This document shows positions 1 to 8,100 of a stretch of 41,916 bases of DNA, in pieces. Within the stretch, counting starts at the first letter, position 1; each line of letters begins with the position of its first letter. Both the position numbers and the translations under genes were made by a program. Below the pieces are notes generated by a model. That model was not told the DNA's origin, searched no databases, and worked only from the letters and a program-made list of their open reading frames with translations. This DNA comes from Acidimicrobiaceae bacterium (GTDB lineage Bacteria; Actinomycetota; Acidimicrobiia; Acidimicrobiales; UBA8190), in NCBI GenBank assembly GCA_003151955.1, contig PLZB01000072.1, positions 1-41,916 of the forward strand, in the 5' to 3' direction.

Positions 1-32
1 ACCCGGACCCATCGGTGGATCGGGGTTTAGGT

Positions 33-1133
33 TTAGGGCCCGACGATCCGGGTGAAGGGCTCGACGACGGCCCCGGGGGGGACGTCGGCGCCCTCCTCGA
101 GGACGACGTAGGGCCCGACGCTGGCCCCGGCCCCGATGGTGGCCCGGGTGGCGGTGGTGTGGGTGAGGACGGCACCGGGGCCGACCAGGGTGTCGACGAG
201 GCGGCAGCCGGGGCCGACCTCGGCGCCGGCGGCCACGGTGGTGGACCCCTGGAGGACGACCCCGGGGCCCAGGACGACGTCGGGCTCGAGGGTGACCGAG
301 GAGTCGAGGTAGGTCCGGTCGGGGTCCCACATGGTCACCCCGGCCCGCATCCAGCGCTCGTTGATCCGGTCCCGGAGCTCGGCCTCGGCCGCGGCCAGCT
401 GGCCCCGGTCGTTCACCCCGGCCGCCTCGGTGGGGTCGGCCATGACGAGGGACTCGACCCGGTAGCCGGCGTCGTGGAGGACGGCGTAGAGACCGGTGAG
501 GGAGTGCTCCCGACGGGGCCCGACCGGGTGGAGGCGGCGCAGGGCGGGGGCCAGGCTGGCCAGGTGGAAGCAGTGGACGGTGGTGGCCACCTCCTCGATG
601 GCGCGGTCGTCCCCGGTCACCTCGGCGTCGTAGACGACGGCGACGACGGCGTCGTCCTTGCCCCGGACGACCCGGTCGTAGCCGGTGGGGTCGGGGAGGA
701 CGGCGGTGAGGAGGGTGGCGGCGGCCTCGGCGGCCCGGTGGTGGCCGACCAGGGCGGCCAGGGTGGAGGGCCGGACCAGGGGGGCGTCCCCCGGGAGGAC
801 GACGACGTCGCCGTCCCCGTCGAGGAGGCTGTCGGCGATGGCCGTCAGGCCGACGGCCAGGGCGTCGCCGGTGCCCCGGGCCTCGGGCTGCTCGACGAAC
901 TCGATGGAGAGGGAGGCCGGGGCCATCTCGACCAGGGTCTTCGTGACCCAGTCCCCCCGGTGGCCGACGACGACGACGACCCGCTCCACGGCCAGCTCGG
1001 CCAGGGCGTCGAAGACGTAGAGGATCATGGGCCGGCCGCAGAGCCGATGGAGGGGCTTGGGCCGGGCCGAGTGCATCCGGGTGCCCTCCCCGGCGGCCAG
1101 GACCACGGCGGCGAGCGGTCGGCTGTCGGTCAT
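33..1133 (-). CDS. GlmU-like uridylyltransferase lacking the acetyltransferase domain
   Basis: This is a nucleotidyltransferase of the GlmU N-terminal type, which makes UDP-GlcNAc from UTP and GlcNAc-1-phosphate. The signature LAAGEGTRM is at residues 12-20, with the following Lys26, a PGDAP loop at 114-118 and the GVNDR motif at 239-243. A left-handed beta-helix of hexapeptide repeats begins near residue 276. The protein stops at 366 residues, whereas GlmU is usually 450-480. It therefore ends about where the acetyltransferase half should begin, and the His/Tyr/Lys residues of that active site are missing. The stop (33-35) is inside the window, so the truncation is not an edge effect. It starts 9 bases after the TetR gene and is probably cotranscribed. 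It could also be a pyrophosphorylase for another sugar. The GlmU-type fold is clear; the exact substrate is not. Confidence 0.8.
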   Translation of the reverse strand: MTDSRPLAAVVLAAGEGTRMHSARPKPLHRLCGRPMILYVFDALAELAVERVVVVVGHRGDWVTKTLVEMAPASLSIEFVEQPEARGTGDALAVGLTAIADSLLDGDGDVVVLPGDAPLVRPSTLAALVGHHRAAEAAATLLTAVLPDPTGYDRVVRGKDDAVVAVVYDAEVTGDDRAIEEVATTVHCFHLASLAPALRRLHPVGPRREHSLTGLYAVLHDAGYRVESLVMADPTEAAGVNDRGQLAAAEAELRDRINERWMRAGVTMWDPDRTYLDSSVTLEPDVVLGPGVVLQGSTTVAAGAEVGPGCRLVDTLVGPGAVLTHTTATRATIGAGASVGPYVVLEEGADVPPGAVVEPFTRIVGP

Positions 1134-1142
1134 GAGCCGAGT

Positions 1143-1799
1143 CTATGAGGCGGACGGGGGCGTCCCGGGGACGTCGGGTCCGGCCCTTCGACCGCCCGCC
1201 CCCCTGGGCTTCTCAGCGACGTCTCGCGAGGCGATGATGCGGTAGGCTTGCTCCCCGATGTCCTCGGGCGTGATCCCGTCCCGCCGGCGGTACCAGCGGC
1301 TGACGGAGTTCATCATCCCCAGGACGAGGTAGGAGGCCAGGCCGGGATCGATGTCCCCGGCCAGCACCCCCTCGGCCCTGCACTCGACGATGAGGGCGGT
1401 GAAGCGGTGGTTGACGGTCCGGGCCCAGTCCGTCATCCGCTCCTGCATGGCGGCCGAGAGCTCGGGGCGCTCGGCGAAGAAGAGCTGGTAGTAGACCCGC
1501 TGCTCCACAGCGGCCCGGGCCTGGAACAGCAGGGCGGCCCGGAGCCGCTCCCCGGCCGGGCCGGGTCCCTCCAGGATCGACCGCATGCCCTCGTCCAGGG
1601 TCTCCATCACCTCGGTGACGATCTGCTCGAGGAGCTCCAGCTTGGAGCCGACATAGTTGTAGAGGGTGGGCTTCGAGACCCCGACGGCCTCGGCGATGTC
1701 GTCGAGGCTGGTGTTCCCGTACCCCTGGCGCTCGAAGAGGTCGGCCGCCTTGGACCGGACGGCCTGGGTGGTGGTTGCCTTCGCTCGTGCCATGGTCAC
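1143..1799 (-). CDS. TetR/AcrR-family transcriptional regulator
   Basis: This is a one-component repressor with an N-terminal helix-turn-helix. The segment around residues 25-55 (RQGYGNTSLDDIAEAVGVSK, then a TLYNYVGSK recognition helix) is typical of TetR. The C-terminal ligand domain has the length and look of regulators of acyl-CoA metabolism, so the likely inducer is an acyl-CoA; that is inference. It lies 33 bases downstream of the thiolase, at the end of a catabolic operon. It is the only such regulator in the window and the natural candidate to bind the repeats at 9642-9657 and 11301-11316. The start may be the GTG at 1799 or the ATG at 1793, two codons later; both have a weak upstream purine stretch. 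Confidence 0.9.
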   Translation of the reverse strand: MTMARAKATTTQAVRSKAADLFERQGYGNTSLDDIAEAVGVSKPTLYNYVGSKLELLEQIVTEVMETLDEGMRSILEGPGPAGERLRAALLFQARAAVEQRVYYQLFFAERPELSAAMQERMTDWARTVNHRFTALIVECRAEGVLAGDIDPGLASYLVLGMMNSVSRWYRRRDGITPEDIGEQAYRIIASRDVAEKPRGAGGRRAGPDVPGTPPSAS

Positions 1800-1806
1800 A
1801 TCCTGA

Positions 1807-1828
1807 CCGGTCCCGGTCCGGTCCCGGT
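1807..1828. repeat. Perfect 11-base tandem repeat before the TetR gene
   Basis: CCGGTCCCGGT occurs twice in direct succession (1807-1817 and 1818-1828) in the 33-base gap between thiolase and TetR. It could fold into alternative hairpins or be a weak regulatory site. In such GC-rich DNA it may also mean nothing. Confidence 0.5.
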
Positions 1829-1832
1829 GCCA

Positions 1833-3020
1833 TCAGGCCAGACCCAGGATCACGACGGCGGCCGCGGCGGCCCCCGGACCGAGGTAGCCGCCGGCGTTCT
1901 CGGCCAGGGCCAGGCCGGGAGCCCCGGCCTGGCGGGCGCCGGCCCGGCACCGGAGCTGGTCGGCCAGCTCCACCAGCTGGGCCACCCCGGTGGCTCCCAG
2001 GGGGTGGCCCTTGCTCTCGAGCCCGCCGCTGGGGTTGACGGGCAGCCGGCCCCCGATGGCGGTCTCGCCGCCCCGGAGGAGCTTGGGGGCCTCCCCCGGC
2101 CCGCACAGGCCCAGCTGCTCCATGATGATGAGCTCGGCTGGGGCCGTGGCGTCGTGGCACTCGACCACGTCGATCTCGACCGGCCCCACCCCGGCCTGGG
2201 CGTAGGCCCGGAGGGCGGTCCGGGTGACGACGAGGTCGTCGGGATCCCCCACCCGACCCGCCCCGATGGCCACCCCCAGGAGCCGCACCGGCTCCGCCCC
2301 CCAGCGCCGGGCCCGTTCCGGGGTGGTGACGACCACGGCGGCGGCCCCGTCGCCCATGGGGGCGCACATGGGGAGGGTGAGGGGCCCGCTGATGGGCCGG
2401 GCCCCGAGGACCTCATCGACCGTCATCTCCCCGCCGTAGTGGGCGTTGGGGTTCAGGGCCCCGTGGGCGTGGTTCTTCACCGCCACCCGGGCGAAGTCCT
2501 CCCGGGTGGCGCCGGTCCGGGCCATGTAGTGGAGGGCGAACCGGGCGTAGATGTCCATGAACACCGACCGGGAGGTGGTGTCGCCCCCGAGCTCGGCCAC
2601 GAGCTCCTCCAGGCGGTCCTGGTCGACCCCCGAGGTCATGGCCCGGAAGGCCCGCTCCTTGTCGGGGGTGTGGAGCTTCTCGGCCCCGACCACCACGGCC
2701 GTGTCGACCGAGCCCGAGGCCACCGAGAGCCAGGCCTGGTGCACGGCCGTCGACCCCGAGGCGCAGGCGTTCTCGACGTTCACGGTGGGGATGCCGGCCA
2801 GGACGGACTCGCTGAGCCAGACCTGGCCCCGGATGGCGTCCTGGTCCTGGAGACGGCCGCCGGCCACGTTGGAGAAGTAGACGATCCCGACCTCGTCCGG
2901 ACCGGCCCCGGCGTCGGCCAGGGCCCCGTCGACGGCCTCGCCGGCCAGGGACTTGAGGCTCAGGTCCGCCATCTTCCCGAATCGGGTCATCCCCACCCCG
3001 GCGATGACCACGTCCCGCAC
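1833..3020 (-). CDS. SCP-x-type thiolase (acetyl-CoA C-acyltransferase family)
   Basis: This thiolase-fold enzyme would cleave a 3-ketoacyl-CoA with CoA, releasing acetyl- or propionyl-CoA. The nucleophile is Cys86 in NVENACASGS. The motif ECHDATAPAEL (about 288-298) and the His339 loop NPSGGLESKGHPLGATG match the SCP-2/SCP-x thiolase branch more than FadA. The usual C-terminal catalytic Cys-Gly motif is replaced by LAENAGGYLG, as in that branch. I chose the GTG at 3020 because it has an AGGGGAGGG ribosome site and begins at the conserved VRDVVIAGVGMTRFGK; a longer reading frame upstream has no family similarity. It overlaps the end of the acyl-CoA dehydrogenase gene by a third of a turn and is the last enzyme of the minus-strand operon. 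SCP-x thiolases often act on branched or sterol side-chain thioesters. Confidence 0.9.
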   Translation of the reverse strand: MRDVVIAGVGMTRFGKMADLSLKSLAGEAVDGALADAGAGPDEVGIVYFSNVAGGRLQDQDAIRGQVWLSESVLAGIPTVNVENACASGSTAVHQAWLSVASGSVDTAVVVGAEKLHTPDKERAFRAMTSGVDQDRLEELVAELGGDTTSRSVFMDIYARFALHYMARTGATREDFARVAVKNHAHGALNPNAHYGGEMTVDEVLGARPISGPLTLPMCAPMGDGAAAVVVTTPERARRWGAEPVRLLGVAIGAGRVGDPDDLVVTRTALRAYAQAGVGPVEIDVVECHDATAPAELIIMEQLGLCGPGEAPKLLRGGETAIGGRLPVNPSGGLESKGHPLGATGVAQLVELADQLRCRAGARQAGAPGLALAENAGGYLGPGAAAAAVVILGLA

Positions 3021-3031
3021 GGTCCCTCCCC

Positions 3032-4189
3032 TCAGGCGCCCACGGCGTCGCGGCCGAGGACGTGGCGGGCGATGACCAGCTTCTGGATCTGGGGGGTCCC
3101 GTCGCCGATGAAATAGGCGGTGACGTCCCGGAGCATGGACTGGAGGGGGAGATCGTCGGAGAAGGCGACCTGGCCGTGGAGGACGATGCAGTCCTTGATG
3201 GCGTTGAAGGCCACCTCCGGCCCCCACCACTTGACCATGGCCGCCTCCCGGGAGTGGGGCAGGCCGGCCACCCGGCGGCCCAATGAGTGGTAGGAGAGCA
3301 TCCGGAGGGCCTCGACGTAGGTGGTGTGCTCGGCGATGGGGAACGAGACCCCCTGGAACCGGGAGATGGGTTGGCCGAAGGCCTGGCGCTCGGTGACGTA
3401 GGCGGCCGTCATGTCCAGGGCCCGCTGGGCCCCCCCCACCAGGATCAGGCCGATGAGGGACCGGGTCAGGTCGAACTCGTGCATCACGATCCGGAACCCG
3501 TTGCCGGGAGCTCCGAGCACGTGATCATCGGGGACGAAGGTCCCGTCGAGGACTACCGAGCCCCGGCCCAGGGGCTTCCCCCCCGGGTCGTCGAAGGGGT
3601 GGCTGGTGACGGTCCGGTCGTCGGTGTCGACGAGGAAGGCGCTGACACCGGCGGCCCCGGCGTCGGGGTCGGTCTTGGCGAAGACGATGGCGAGGTGGGC
3701 GTGGACGGCGGCGGTGACCGAGGTCTTCTCGCCGGTCAGGACCCAGCCCCCCTCGACCCGGGTGGCCGTGGTCCGCATGGCGGCGGCGTCCGACCCCGAG
3801 CCGGGCTCGGTCAGGGCCAGGGCGACGACGAGGTCGCCGGCGAGCAGGCCGGGAAGCCAGCGGGCCTTGGCCGCGGCGGTGGCGTGGCGGGCCAGGACGT
3901 CGCAGGCCACGGCCGAGCCGAAGGCCAGGTAGCCGACGGTGAGGTTGGCGTAGGCCACCTCCTCGATGGCGATGCCCAGGGTGAAGGCGTCGCCTCCCTG
4001 GCCACCGTCCTCCTCGTCAACCAGGAGCCCGATGATCCCGGCCTGGCCCAGCTGGCGGAGTTCGTCGCCGGGGAACTTGTCGGTCTTGGCCCCCTCCAGG
4101 TAGGAGCCGGCGAACCGGTCCCGGGCCAGGCCGGCCACGGAGCGCCGGAACTCCTCCTGCTCGTCGGTGCAGAGGAACGGGTTCGACAT
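3032..4189 (-). CDS. Acyl-CoA dehydrogenase with Asp at the catalytic-base position
   Basis: This flavoenzyme introduces an alpha,beta double bond into an acyl-CoA. It is full length at 385 residues. The FAD/substrate motif ALALTEPGSGSD is at 123-134, and RQAFGQPISRFQ (269-280) and the C-terminal GTPQIQKLVIAR are present. In most family members the base is the Glu of YEGT near the C-terminus. Here that stretch is IGDGT, which puts Asp363 in its place. The alternative Glu site on helix G used by isovaleryl-CoA dehydrogenase reads DLTR, so it has no Glu either. Asp at this position is known in alicyclic cyclohexanecarboxyl-CoA-type dehydrogenases, so a cyclic or unusually shaped substrate is possible. 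Its start overlaps the hydratase stop by one base (TGATG), which implies translational coupling. Confidence 0.93.
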   Translation of the reverse strand: MSNPFLCTDEQEEFRRSVAGLARDRFAGSYLEGAKTDKFPGDELRQLGQAGIIGLLVDEEDGGQGGDAFTLGIAIEEVAYANLTVGYLAFGSAVACDVLARHATAAAKARWLPGLLAGDLVVALALTEPGSGSDAAAMRTTATRVEGGWVLTGEKTSVTAAVHAHLAIVFAKTDPDAGAAGVSAFLVDTDDRTVTSHPFDDPGGKPLGRGSVVLDGTFVPDDHVLGAPGNGFRIVMHEFDLTRSLIGLILVGGAQRALDMTAAYVTERQAFGQPISRFQGVSFPIAEHTTYVEALRMLSYHSLGRRVAGLPHSREAAMVKWWGPEVAFNAIKDCIVLHGQVAFSDDLPLQSMLRDVTAYFIGDGTPQIQKLVIARHVLGRDAVGA

Positions 4190-5022
4190 CAGGACTCCCT
4201 GGTTGCGGCGAATGGGGCCGGTGCGGCCCCGAAGACGGGGGGACGCCTGGAACGGAAGGCCGCCAGGCCCTCGGCCAGATCGGGGGAATGGACGTGCGGG
4301 GCCAGCTCCCGGCGCTCGGCCTCGAGCCCGTCGGTCAGCGACAGGTCGAGGGCCAGGTCGGCCAGCCGCTTCATGGCGGCCAGCCCGGCCGGGCTCTTGG
4401 CCGCCAAGGTGGCGGCCAGGGCCCCGACCCGGGCCAGGAGCCGGTCCGCGGGCACGACCTCGTCGACGAGCCCCCAGGCGACCAGGTCGGTGGCGGCCAG
4501 GATGTCGCCACTGAACATGAGGCGCTTGGCTGCCGGGACCCCGACGCGCCGGGCCAGCCGGATCGAACCCCCGGCCCCGGGGAGCAGTCCGTAGTTGGCA
4601 TGGGCGTCGCCCAGCTGGGCCTGGTCGGAGGCGATGATCAGGTCGCAGGCCAGGGCCAGCTCCAGGCCGCCGGCCAGGGCCAGCCCGTTCACGGCGGCGA
4701 TGACCGGCTTGGGCACCGTGGCCACGGCCTCGATCACGGCCGCGGCCCGGGCCACGAAGGTCACGATGGCCTCGGCCCCGAGCTCGCCGTCGGGCGGGGC
4801 CAGGGCCTTGAGATCGGCTCCGGCCGAGAAGGCCCGGCCCGAGCCGGTGATGACGAGGACGCGCACCCGGGGGTCGGCGGCGGCCTCCTCCACGGCCGTG
4901 CCCAGCTGAGCCGCCAGGTTCCGGTCGATGGCGTTCATGGACTGCGGTCGGTCCAGGGTGATCCAGGCCACCGGGCCCCGGCGGTCCAGGGTCACCACCA
5001 CTCCCGCTTCGGGGTCGCCCAT
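4189..5022 (-). CDS. Enoyl-CoA hydratase/isomerase family protein
   Basis: This crotonase-fold enzyme has 277 residues. The acyl-CoA oxyanion loop AFSAGADLKAL is near 64-74, and NGLALAGGLELALACD (112-127) supplies the first catalytic Glu, Glu121. The second Glu of true hydratases (PE.. before the LPGAGG loop) is replaced: the sequence is GDAHANYGLLPGAGG, with His141 in its place. It may therefore be a hydratase with altered chemistry, an isomerase, or a ring- or thioester-processing crotonase. I chose the ATG at 5022 because it lies two bases beyond the ligase stop and begins just before the conserved VVVTLDRRGPVAWITLDRP. It sits between the ligase and the acyl-CoA dehydrogenase in one operon, so it most likely acts on their enoyl-CoA product. 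Confidence 0.9.
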   Translation of the reverse strand: MGDPEAGVVVTLDRRGPVAWITLDRPQSMNAIDRNLAAQLGTAVEEAAADPRVRVLVITGSGRAFSAGADLKALAPPDGELGAEAIVTFVARAAAVIEAVATVPKPVIAAVNGLALAGGLELALACDLIIASDQAQLGDAHANYGLLPGAGGSIRLARRVGVPAAKRLMFSGDILAATDLVAWGLVDEVVPADRLLARVGALAATLAAKSPAGLAAMKRLADLALDLSLTDGLEAERRELAPHVHSPDLAEGLAAFRSRRPPVFGAAPAPFAATRES

Positions 5023-5023
5023 G

Positions 5024-6592
5024 TCAGTGAACCTGCCGATCGCCGTCGTTCCAGTAGGCGGCCCGGAGGGCCTTCTTGTCGATCTTGCCCACGCCGGTGG
5101 TGGGGAGCCGGTCGACGACATCGACGGACTTGGGGGTGTGGTGGGGGCCCTTGCGCTGCCGGACCAGGGCCATGAGGTCGGCGGGGTCGATCTCGGCCCC
5201 GGGCCGGGCCGACACCACGGCCTTGACCGCCTCGCCCCAGGTGGCGTCGGGGACCCCGATGACGGCGGCCTCGGCCACGTCGGGGTGGGCGGAGAGGACG
5301 TCCTCGATCTCCCGGGGGTAGATGTTGAAGCCCCCGCTGATGATCAGGTCCTTCTTCCGGTCCACGATGAAGAGGAAGCCCTCCCCGTCGCGGACGGCCA
5401 TGTCCCCGGTGTGGAGCCAGCCCCCGGCCAGGGCCGCCGCCGTCTCCTCGGGGAGCTTCCAGTAGCCGTCCATGACCGAGCGGCCCTGGATGCAGATCTC
5501 GCCGACCGCCCCGTCCCCGACGGGCTCGCCGTCGTCGTCGAGGATCTCGACCCGGGTGCCGGCCACGGGCCGGCCGCAGGAGGCCAGCCGTCCGGGTGCG
5601 GCGGTGGGGTCGTGCTCGTCCTTGCGGAGCGAGGTCCCCAGGGCCGCCGACTCGGTCTGGCCGTAGACCTGGGTGAAGACGGGCCCGATGGCCTCGTGGG
5701 CCTCGGCCAGCCGGGCCGGGGCCATGGGGGCGGCGCCGTAGATGACGGTGTCGAGGGAGGAGGTGTCCCGGTTCTCGGGACGGCCGTGGTCGAGCAGGGC
5801 GTAGATCATGGTGGGAACGGCCAGGGTGAAGTTGATGTGCTCCCGCTCCACCGTGTCGAGCCACTTGAACGGGTCGAAGGAGGCGTGGAGATGGACCTCG
5901 CCGCCGAGCAGGAGGGTGGGGAGGACCCCGACCAGGGCGGCGTGGGTGATGGGGGAGGCGGCCAGGTAGCGGGGCCGGGCCGGGACCTCCCAGGAGGCCA
6001 GGGTGGAGAAGACCGTCTGGACGATGGCCCCGTGGGAGAGCTCGACGCCCTTGGGGTGGCCCGTGGTCCCCCCGGTGTACTGGAGCCAGCAGAGGTCGTC
6101 CTCGCCGGCCGGGCCCGGGTCCAGCCGGGCCGGACCGGCCCGGTCGCAGAGGGTCAGGAGATCCTCACCGGCACCGTCGGTCGGGCCCAGGGTGAGGACT
6201 TCCTTGACCGTTCCGGCCCTCGCGGCCAGCTCGGCGGCCCGGGCCGCGTAGGCCGGGTGGGCGACGAGGACGGCGAACTCGGCGTCGTCGCAGATGAAGA
6301 GGTGGTCGTCCGCCGAGCCCAGGGGATGGAGGCCGGAGTACCGGCCACCGACCAGCCAGGTCGCCGTCTGGGCCAGGAAGACCTCGGCGCAGTTCGGGGA
6401 CAGGGCCCCGACGGCGCTGCCGGGGCCGACGCCCCGGGCCGTGAGGACCGAGAGCATCCGGCCCAGGAGGTCGGCGGCCTGGCGGTAGCTCATCCGGGTA
6501 CCGTCGGCCACGAACGCCGTCCGGTCGCCGTAGCGGGTGAACGCCCCCACCAGGAGGTCCCCGAGGCTCACGCCCTGCCTGGCCCCGGTCAC
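5024..6592 (-). CDS. Acyl-CoA synthetase (AMP-binding ligase)
   Basis: This enzyme activates a carboxylic acid with ATP and CoA through an acyl-adenylate. The P-loop-like motif YTGGTTGHPKG is at 172-182, followed by the aromatic/GAAPM segment and VYGQTESA. The YWKLPEETAAALAGGWLHTGD region and the C-terminal TTGVGKIDKKAL, with the catalytic Lys of the A10 motif, are also present. It is full length (522 residues) and shows no membrane anchor. It begins with GTG in a GTGA overlap with the alcohol dehydrogenase stop. Placed after the alcohol and aldehyde dehydrogenases, it would convert their acid product to a CoA ester. The acid cannot be read from the sequence. Confidence 0.94.
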   Translation of the reverse strand: MTGARQGVSLGDLLVGAFTRYGDRTAFVADGTRMSYRQAADLLGRMLSVLTARGVGPGSAVGALSPNCAEVFLAQTATWLVGGRYSGLHPLGSADDHLFICDDAEFAVLVAHPAYAARAAELAARAGTVKEVLTLGPTDGAGEDLLTLCDRAGPARLDPGPAGEDDLCWLQYTGGTTGHPKGVELSHGAIVQTVFSTLASWEVPARPRYLAASPITHAALVGVLPTLLLGGEVHLHASFDPFKWLDTVEREHINFTLAVPTMIYALLDHGRPENRDTSSLDTVIYGAAPMAPARLAEAHEAIGPVFTQVYGQTESAALGTSLRKDEHDPTAAPGRLASCGRPVAGTRVEILDDDGEPVGDGAVGEICIQGRSVMDGYWKLPEETAAALAGGWLHTGDMAVRDGEGFLFIVDRKKDLIISGGFNIYPREIEDVLSAHPDVAEAAVIGVPDATWGEAVKAVVSARPGAEIDPADLMALVRQRKGPHHTPKSVDVVDRLPTTGVGKIDKKALRAAYWNDGDRQVH

Positions 6593-7653
6593 GGCGTCGC
6601 TCCCGTCTTGAGGACGATCTTGTTGGCCCGGTGCTCCTTGAACAGCTGGTAGGCCTCGGCGGCGTCGTCGAGGTCCATGGTGTGGGAGATGATCCCGGCC
6701 GGGTCGAGCTTCCCGGTCTCGATGAGCCGGAGGAGCTCGTGGCGGTGGGTGAGGGGGTCCCCCACGATGGGCTTGACCGTGACGGCCCGGAGCCAGTTGT
6801 CGCCGGCGGAGACGGGCCAGGCCTCGTCGTAGAGGACCCCGATCATCGCCACCGTCCCCCCGGTGCGGACCACCGACCAGGCCGTCTCCAACGCCGCCTC
6901 GTTGCCCACGGCCTCGAGGACGACGTCGGCCCCGAGGTTCCCGGTCTGGTCGAAGACGGCGTCGGAGGGGTCACCGATGCGGGCGTCGACGGGGACGGCC
7001 CCCAGGGCCTTGGCCGCCTCCAGCCGTTCGGGGACGAGGTCGATGGCGAAGACCTGGTCGACCCCGAACAGGGGGGCGCACATCACCGCCAGCTGGCCCA
7101 CCGGGCCGGCCCCGACCACGGCCACCGAGTCGCCCCGGCGGACACCTCCCTCGGCCAGGCCCTGGTAGGCGGTGGCCAGGATGTCCCCGGTGAAGACGGC
7201 GTCCTCGTCGGTCATGGCCTCGGGGATCTCGACCAGGGTCATGTCGGCCAGGGGGACCCGGACGTAGTCGGTCTGGGCCCCGAGGAGGTCACCGAACCCG
7301 GGGCCGCCCCCGAAGATCTGGAAGGAGGGGCAGGTCCGGTACTGGTGGCGCATGCAGGAGCGGCAGTGGCCACAGGCGGGGAACATCGAGGCCACCACCC
7401 GCTGGCCGGGCCGGACCGTGGTCACGGCGTCGCCGATGTCCTCGACGATGCCCACGAACTCGTGGCCGACGACGTCCCCCTTCTCCATGCCCGGGATCTT
7501 CCGGTCGACGAGGTGGAGGTCGGAGCCGCAGATCGCGGCGGTGGTGACCCGGACGATGGCGTCGGTGGCCGACTCGAGGGTGGGCCGGGGGACCTCCTGG
7601 ACCCGGACCCGGCCGGGGACGTCGAGGACCACTGCCCGCATGGTTGCGGTCAT
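6589..7653 (-). CDS. Zinc-dependent alcohol dehydrogenase (MDR family)
   Basis: This NAD(P)-dependent medium-chain dehydrogenase has 354 residues. The catalytic-zinc ligands are in ICGSDLHLV and the GHE of VVGHEFVGIV (near 61-70). The structural zinc site is the four-Cys set of CGHCRSCMRHQYRTC. The nucleotide fold has VAVVGAGPVGQLAVM. It resembles the formaldehyde/threonine-dehydrogenase-like subgroup that oxidises alcohols. The start at 7653 makes an ATGA overlap with the SCP-2 gene. In the operon it would oxidise a primary or secondary alcohol ahead of the aldehyde dehydrogenase, or a hydroxyacyl intermediate. Confidence 0.94.
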   Translation of the reverse strand: MTATMRAVVLDVPGRVRVQEVPRPTLESATDAIVRVTTAAICGSDLHLVDRKIPGMEKGDVVGHEFVGIVEDIGDAVTTVRPGQRVVASMFPACGHCRSCMRHQYRTCPSFQIFGGGPGFGDLLGAQTDYVRVPLADMTLVEIPEAMTDEDAVFTGDILATAYQGLAEGGVRRGDSVAVVGAGPVGQLAVMCAPLFGVDQVFAIDLVPERLEAAKALGAVPVDARIGDPSDAVFDQTGNLGADVVLEAVGNEAALETAWSVVRTGGTVAMIGVLYDEAWPVSAGDNWLRAVTVKPIVGDPLTHRHELLRLIETGKLDPAGIISHTMDLDDAAEAYQLFKEHRANKIVLKTGATP

Positions 7654-8075
7654 CGGACCCCGACCTCGTCGACCAGCCGGTCGAGGCCGGCGGCCCGGAG
7701 ACTGGCCTCGTAGCGGGGGAAGAGGGGCTTGGCCAGGGCGGCCAGCTTCAGGATCTTGGGGATCGAGCCCTTGGCCCGGGCCTGGCCCTTGGCCAGGGCG
7801 GCGGCGGCGTTGACCCGGCCCAGCCAGTACTGGTGGGCCAGCTCGGTCTCCATGGAGAGGGTGATGTTGGCCTTGGGGAGCTCCCCGTCGGGGCCCAGGT
7901 GGACCGTCCCGCCCGGGAAGTCGACGACGAGGACGGCGTCGGGGTGGCGGTAGTCGAGCCGGAGGACGACCCCGGAGGCGGCCAGCTGGGGCCCCAGGAC
8001 GGGATCGGCCAGGGCTTCCCGGAAGATCCCCCCGATGTAGGTGTAGACGTCGTCGGTGCTGGTGAGTGTGGCCAT
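7650..8075 (-). CDS. SCP-2 sterol-transfer family protein
   Basis: This is a small (141 residues) soluble protein of the SCP-2/sterol-carrier fold, which binds lipids or fatty acyl-CoA in a hydrophobic tunnel. Typical features are the central beta-strands with AVLVVDFPGG, the segment ITLSMETELAHQYWLGRVNAAAALAKGQARAKG, and the C-terminal LDRLVDE. No catalytic residues are expected. A clear GAAGGAG-like ribosome site precedes the ATG at 8075. It lies 25 bases after the aldehyde dehydrogenase and overlaps the alcohol dehydrogenase. Together with the SCP-x-like thiolase it suggests that the pathway handles a hydrophobic acyl group. Confidence 0.85.
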   Translation of the reverse strand: MATLTSTDDVYTYIGGIFREALADPVLGPQLAASGVVLRLDYRHPDAVLVVDFPGGTVHLGPDGELPKANITLSMETELAHQYWLGRVNAAAALAKGQARAKGSIPKILKLAALAKPLFPRYEASLRAAGLDRLVDEVGVR

Positions 8076-8100
8076 GGGTGCTCCTTCGCCGGTGGGCGGA

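Noticed and set aside
25..38. Telomere-like TTTAGGTTTAGGG at the left edge
   Set aside because: Only two units occur, in a GC-rich bacterial context, and they coincide with the GlmU-like stop codon. This is chance.
3021..3230. N-terminal extension of the thiolase up to 3230
   Set aside because: It overlaps the acyl-CoA dehydrogenase coding region and lacks family similarity. The GTG at 3020 has a good ribosome site.
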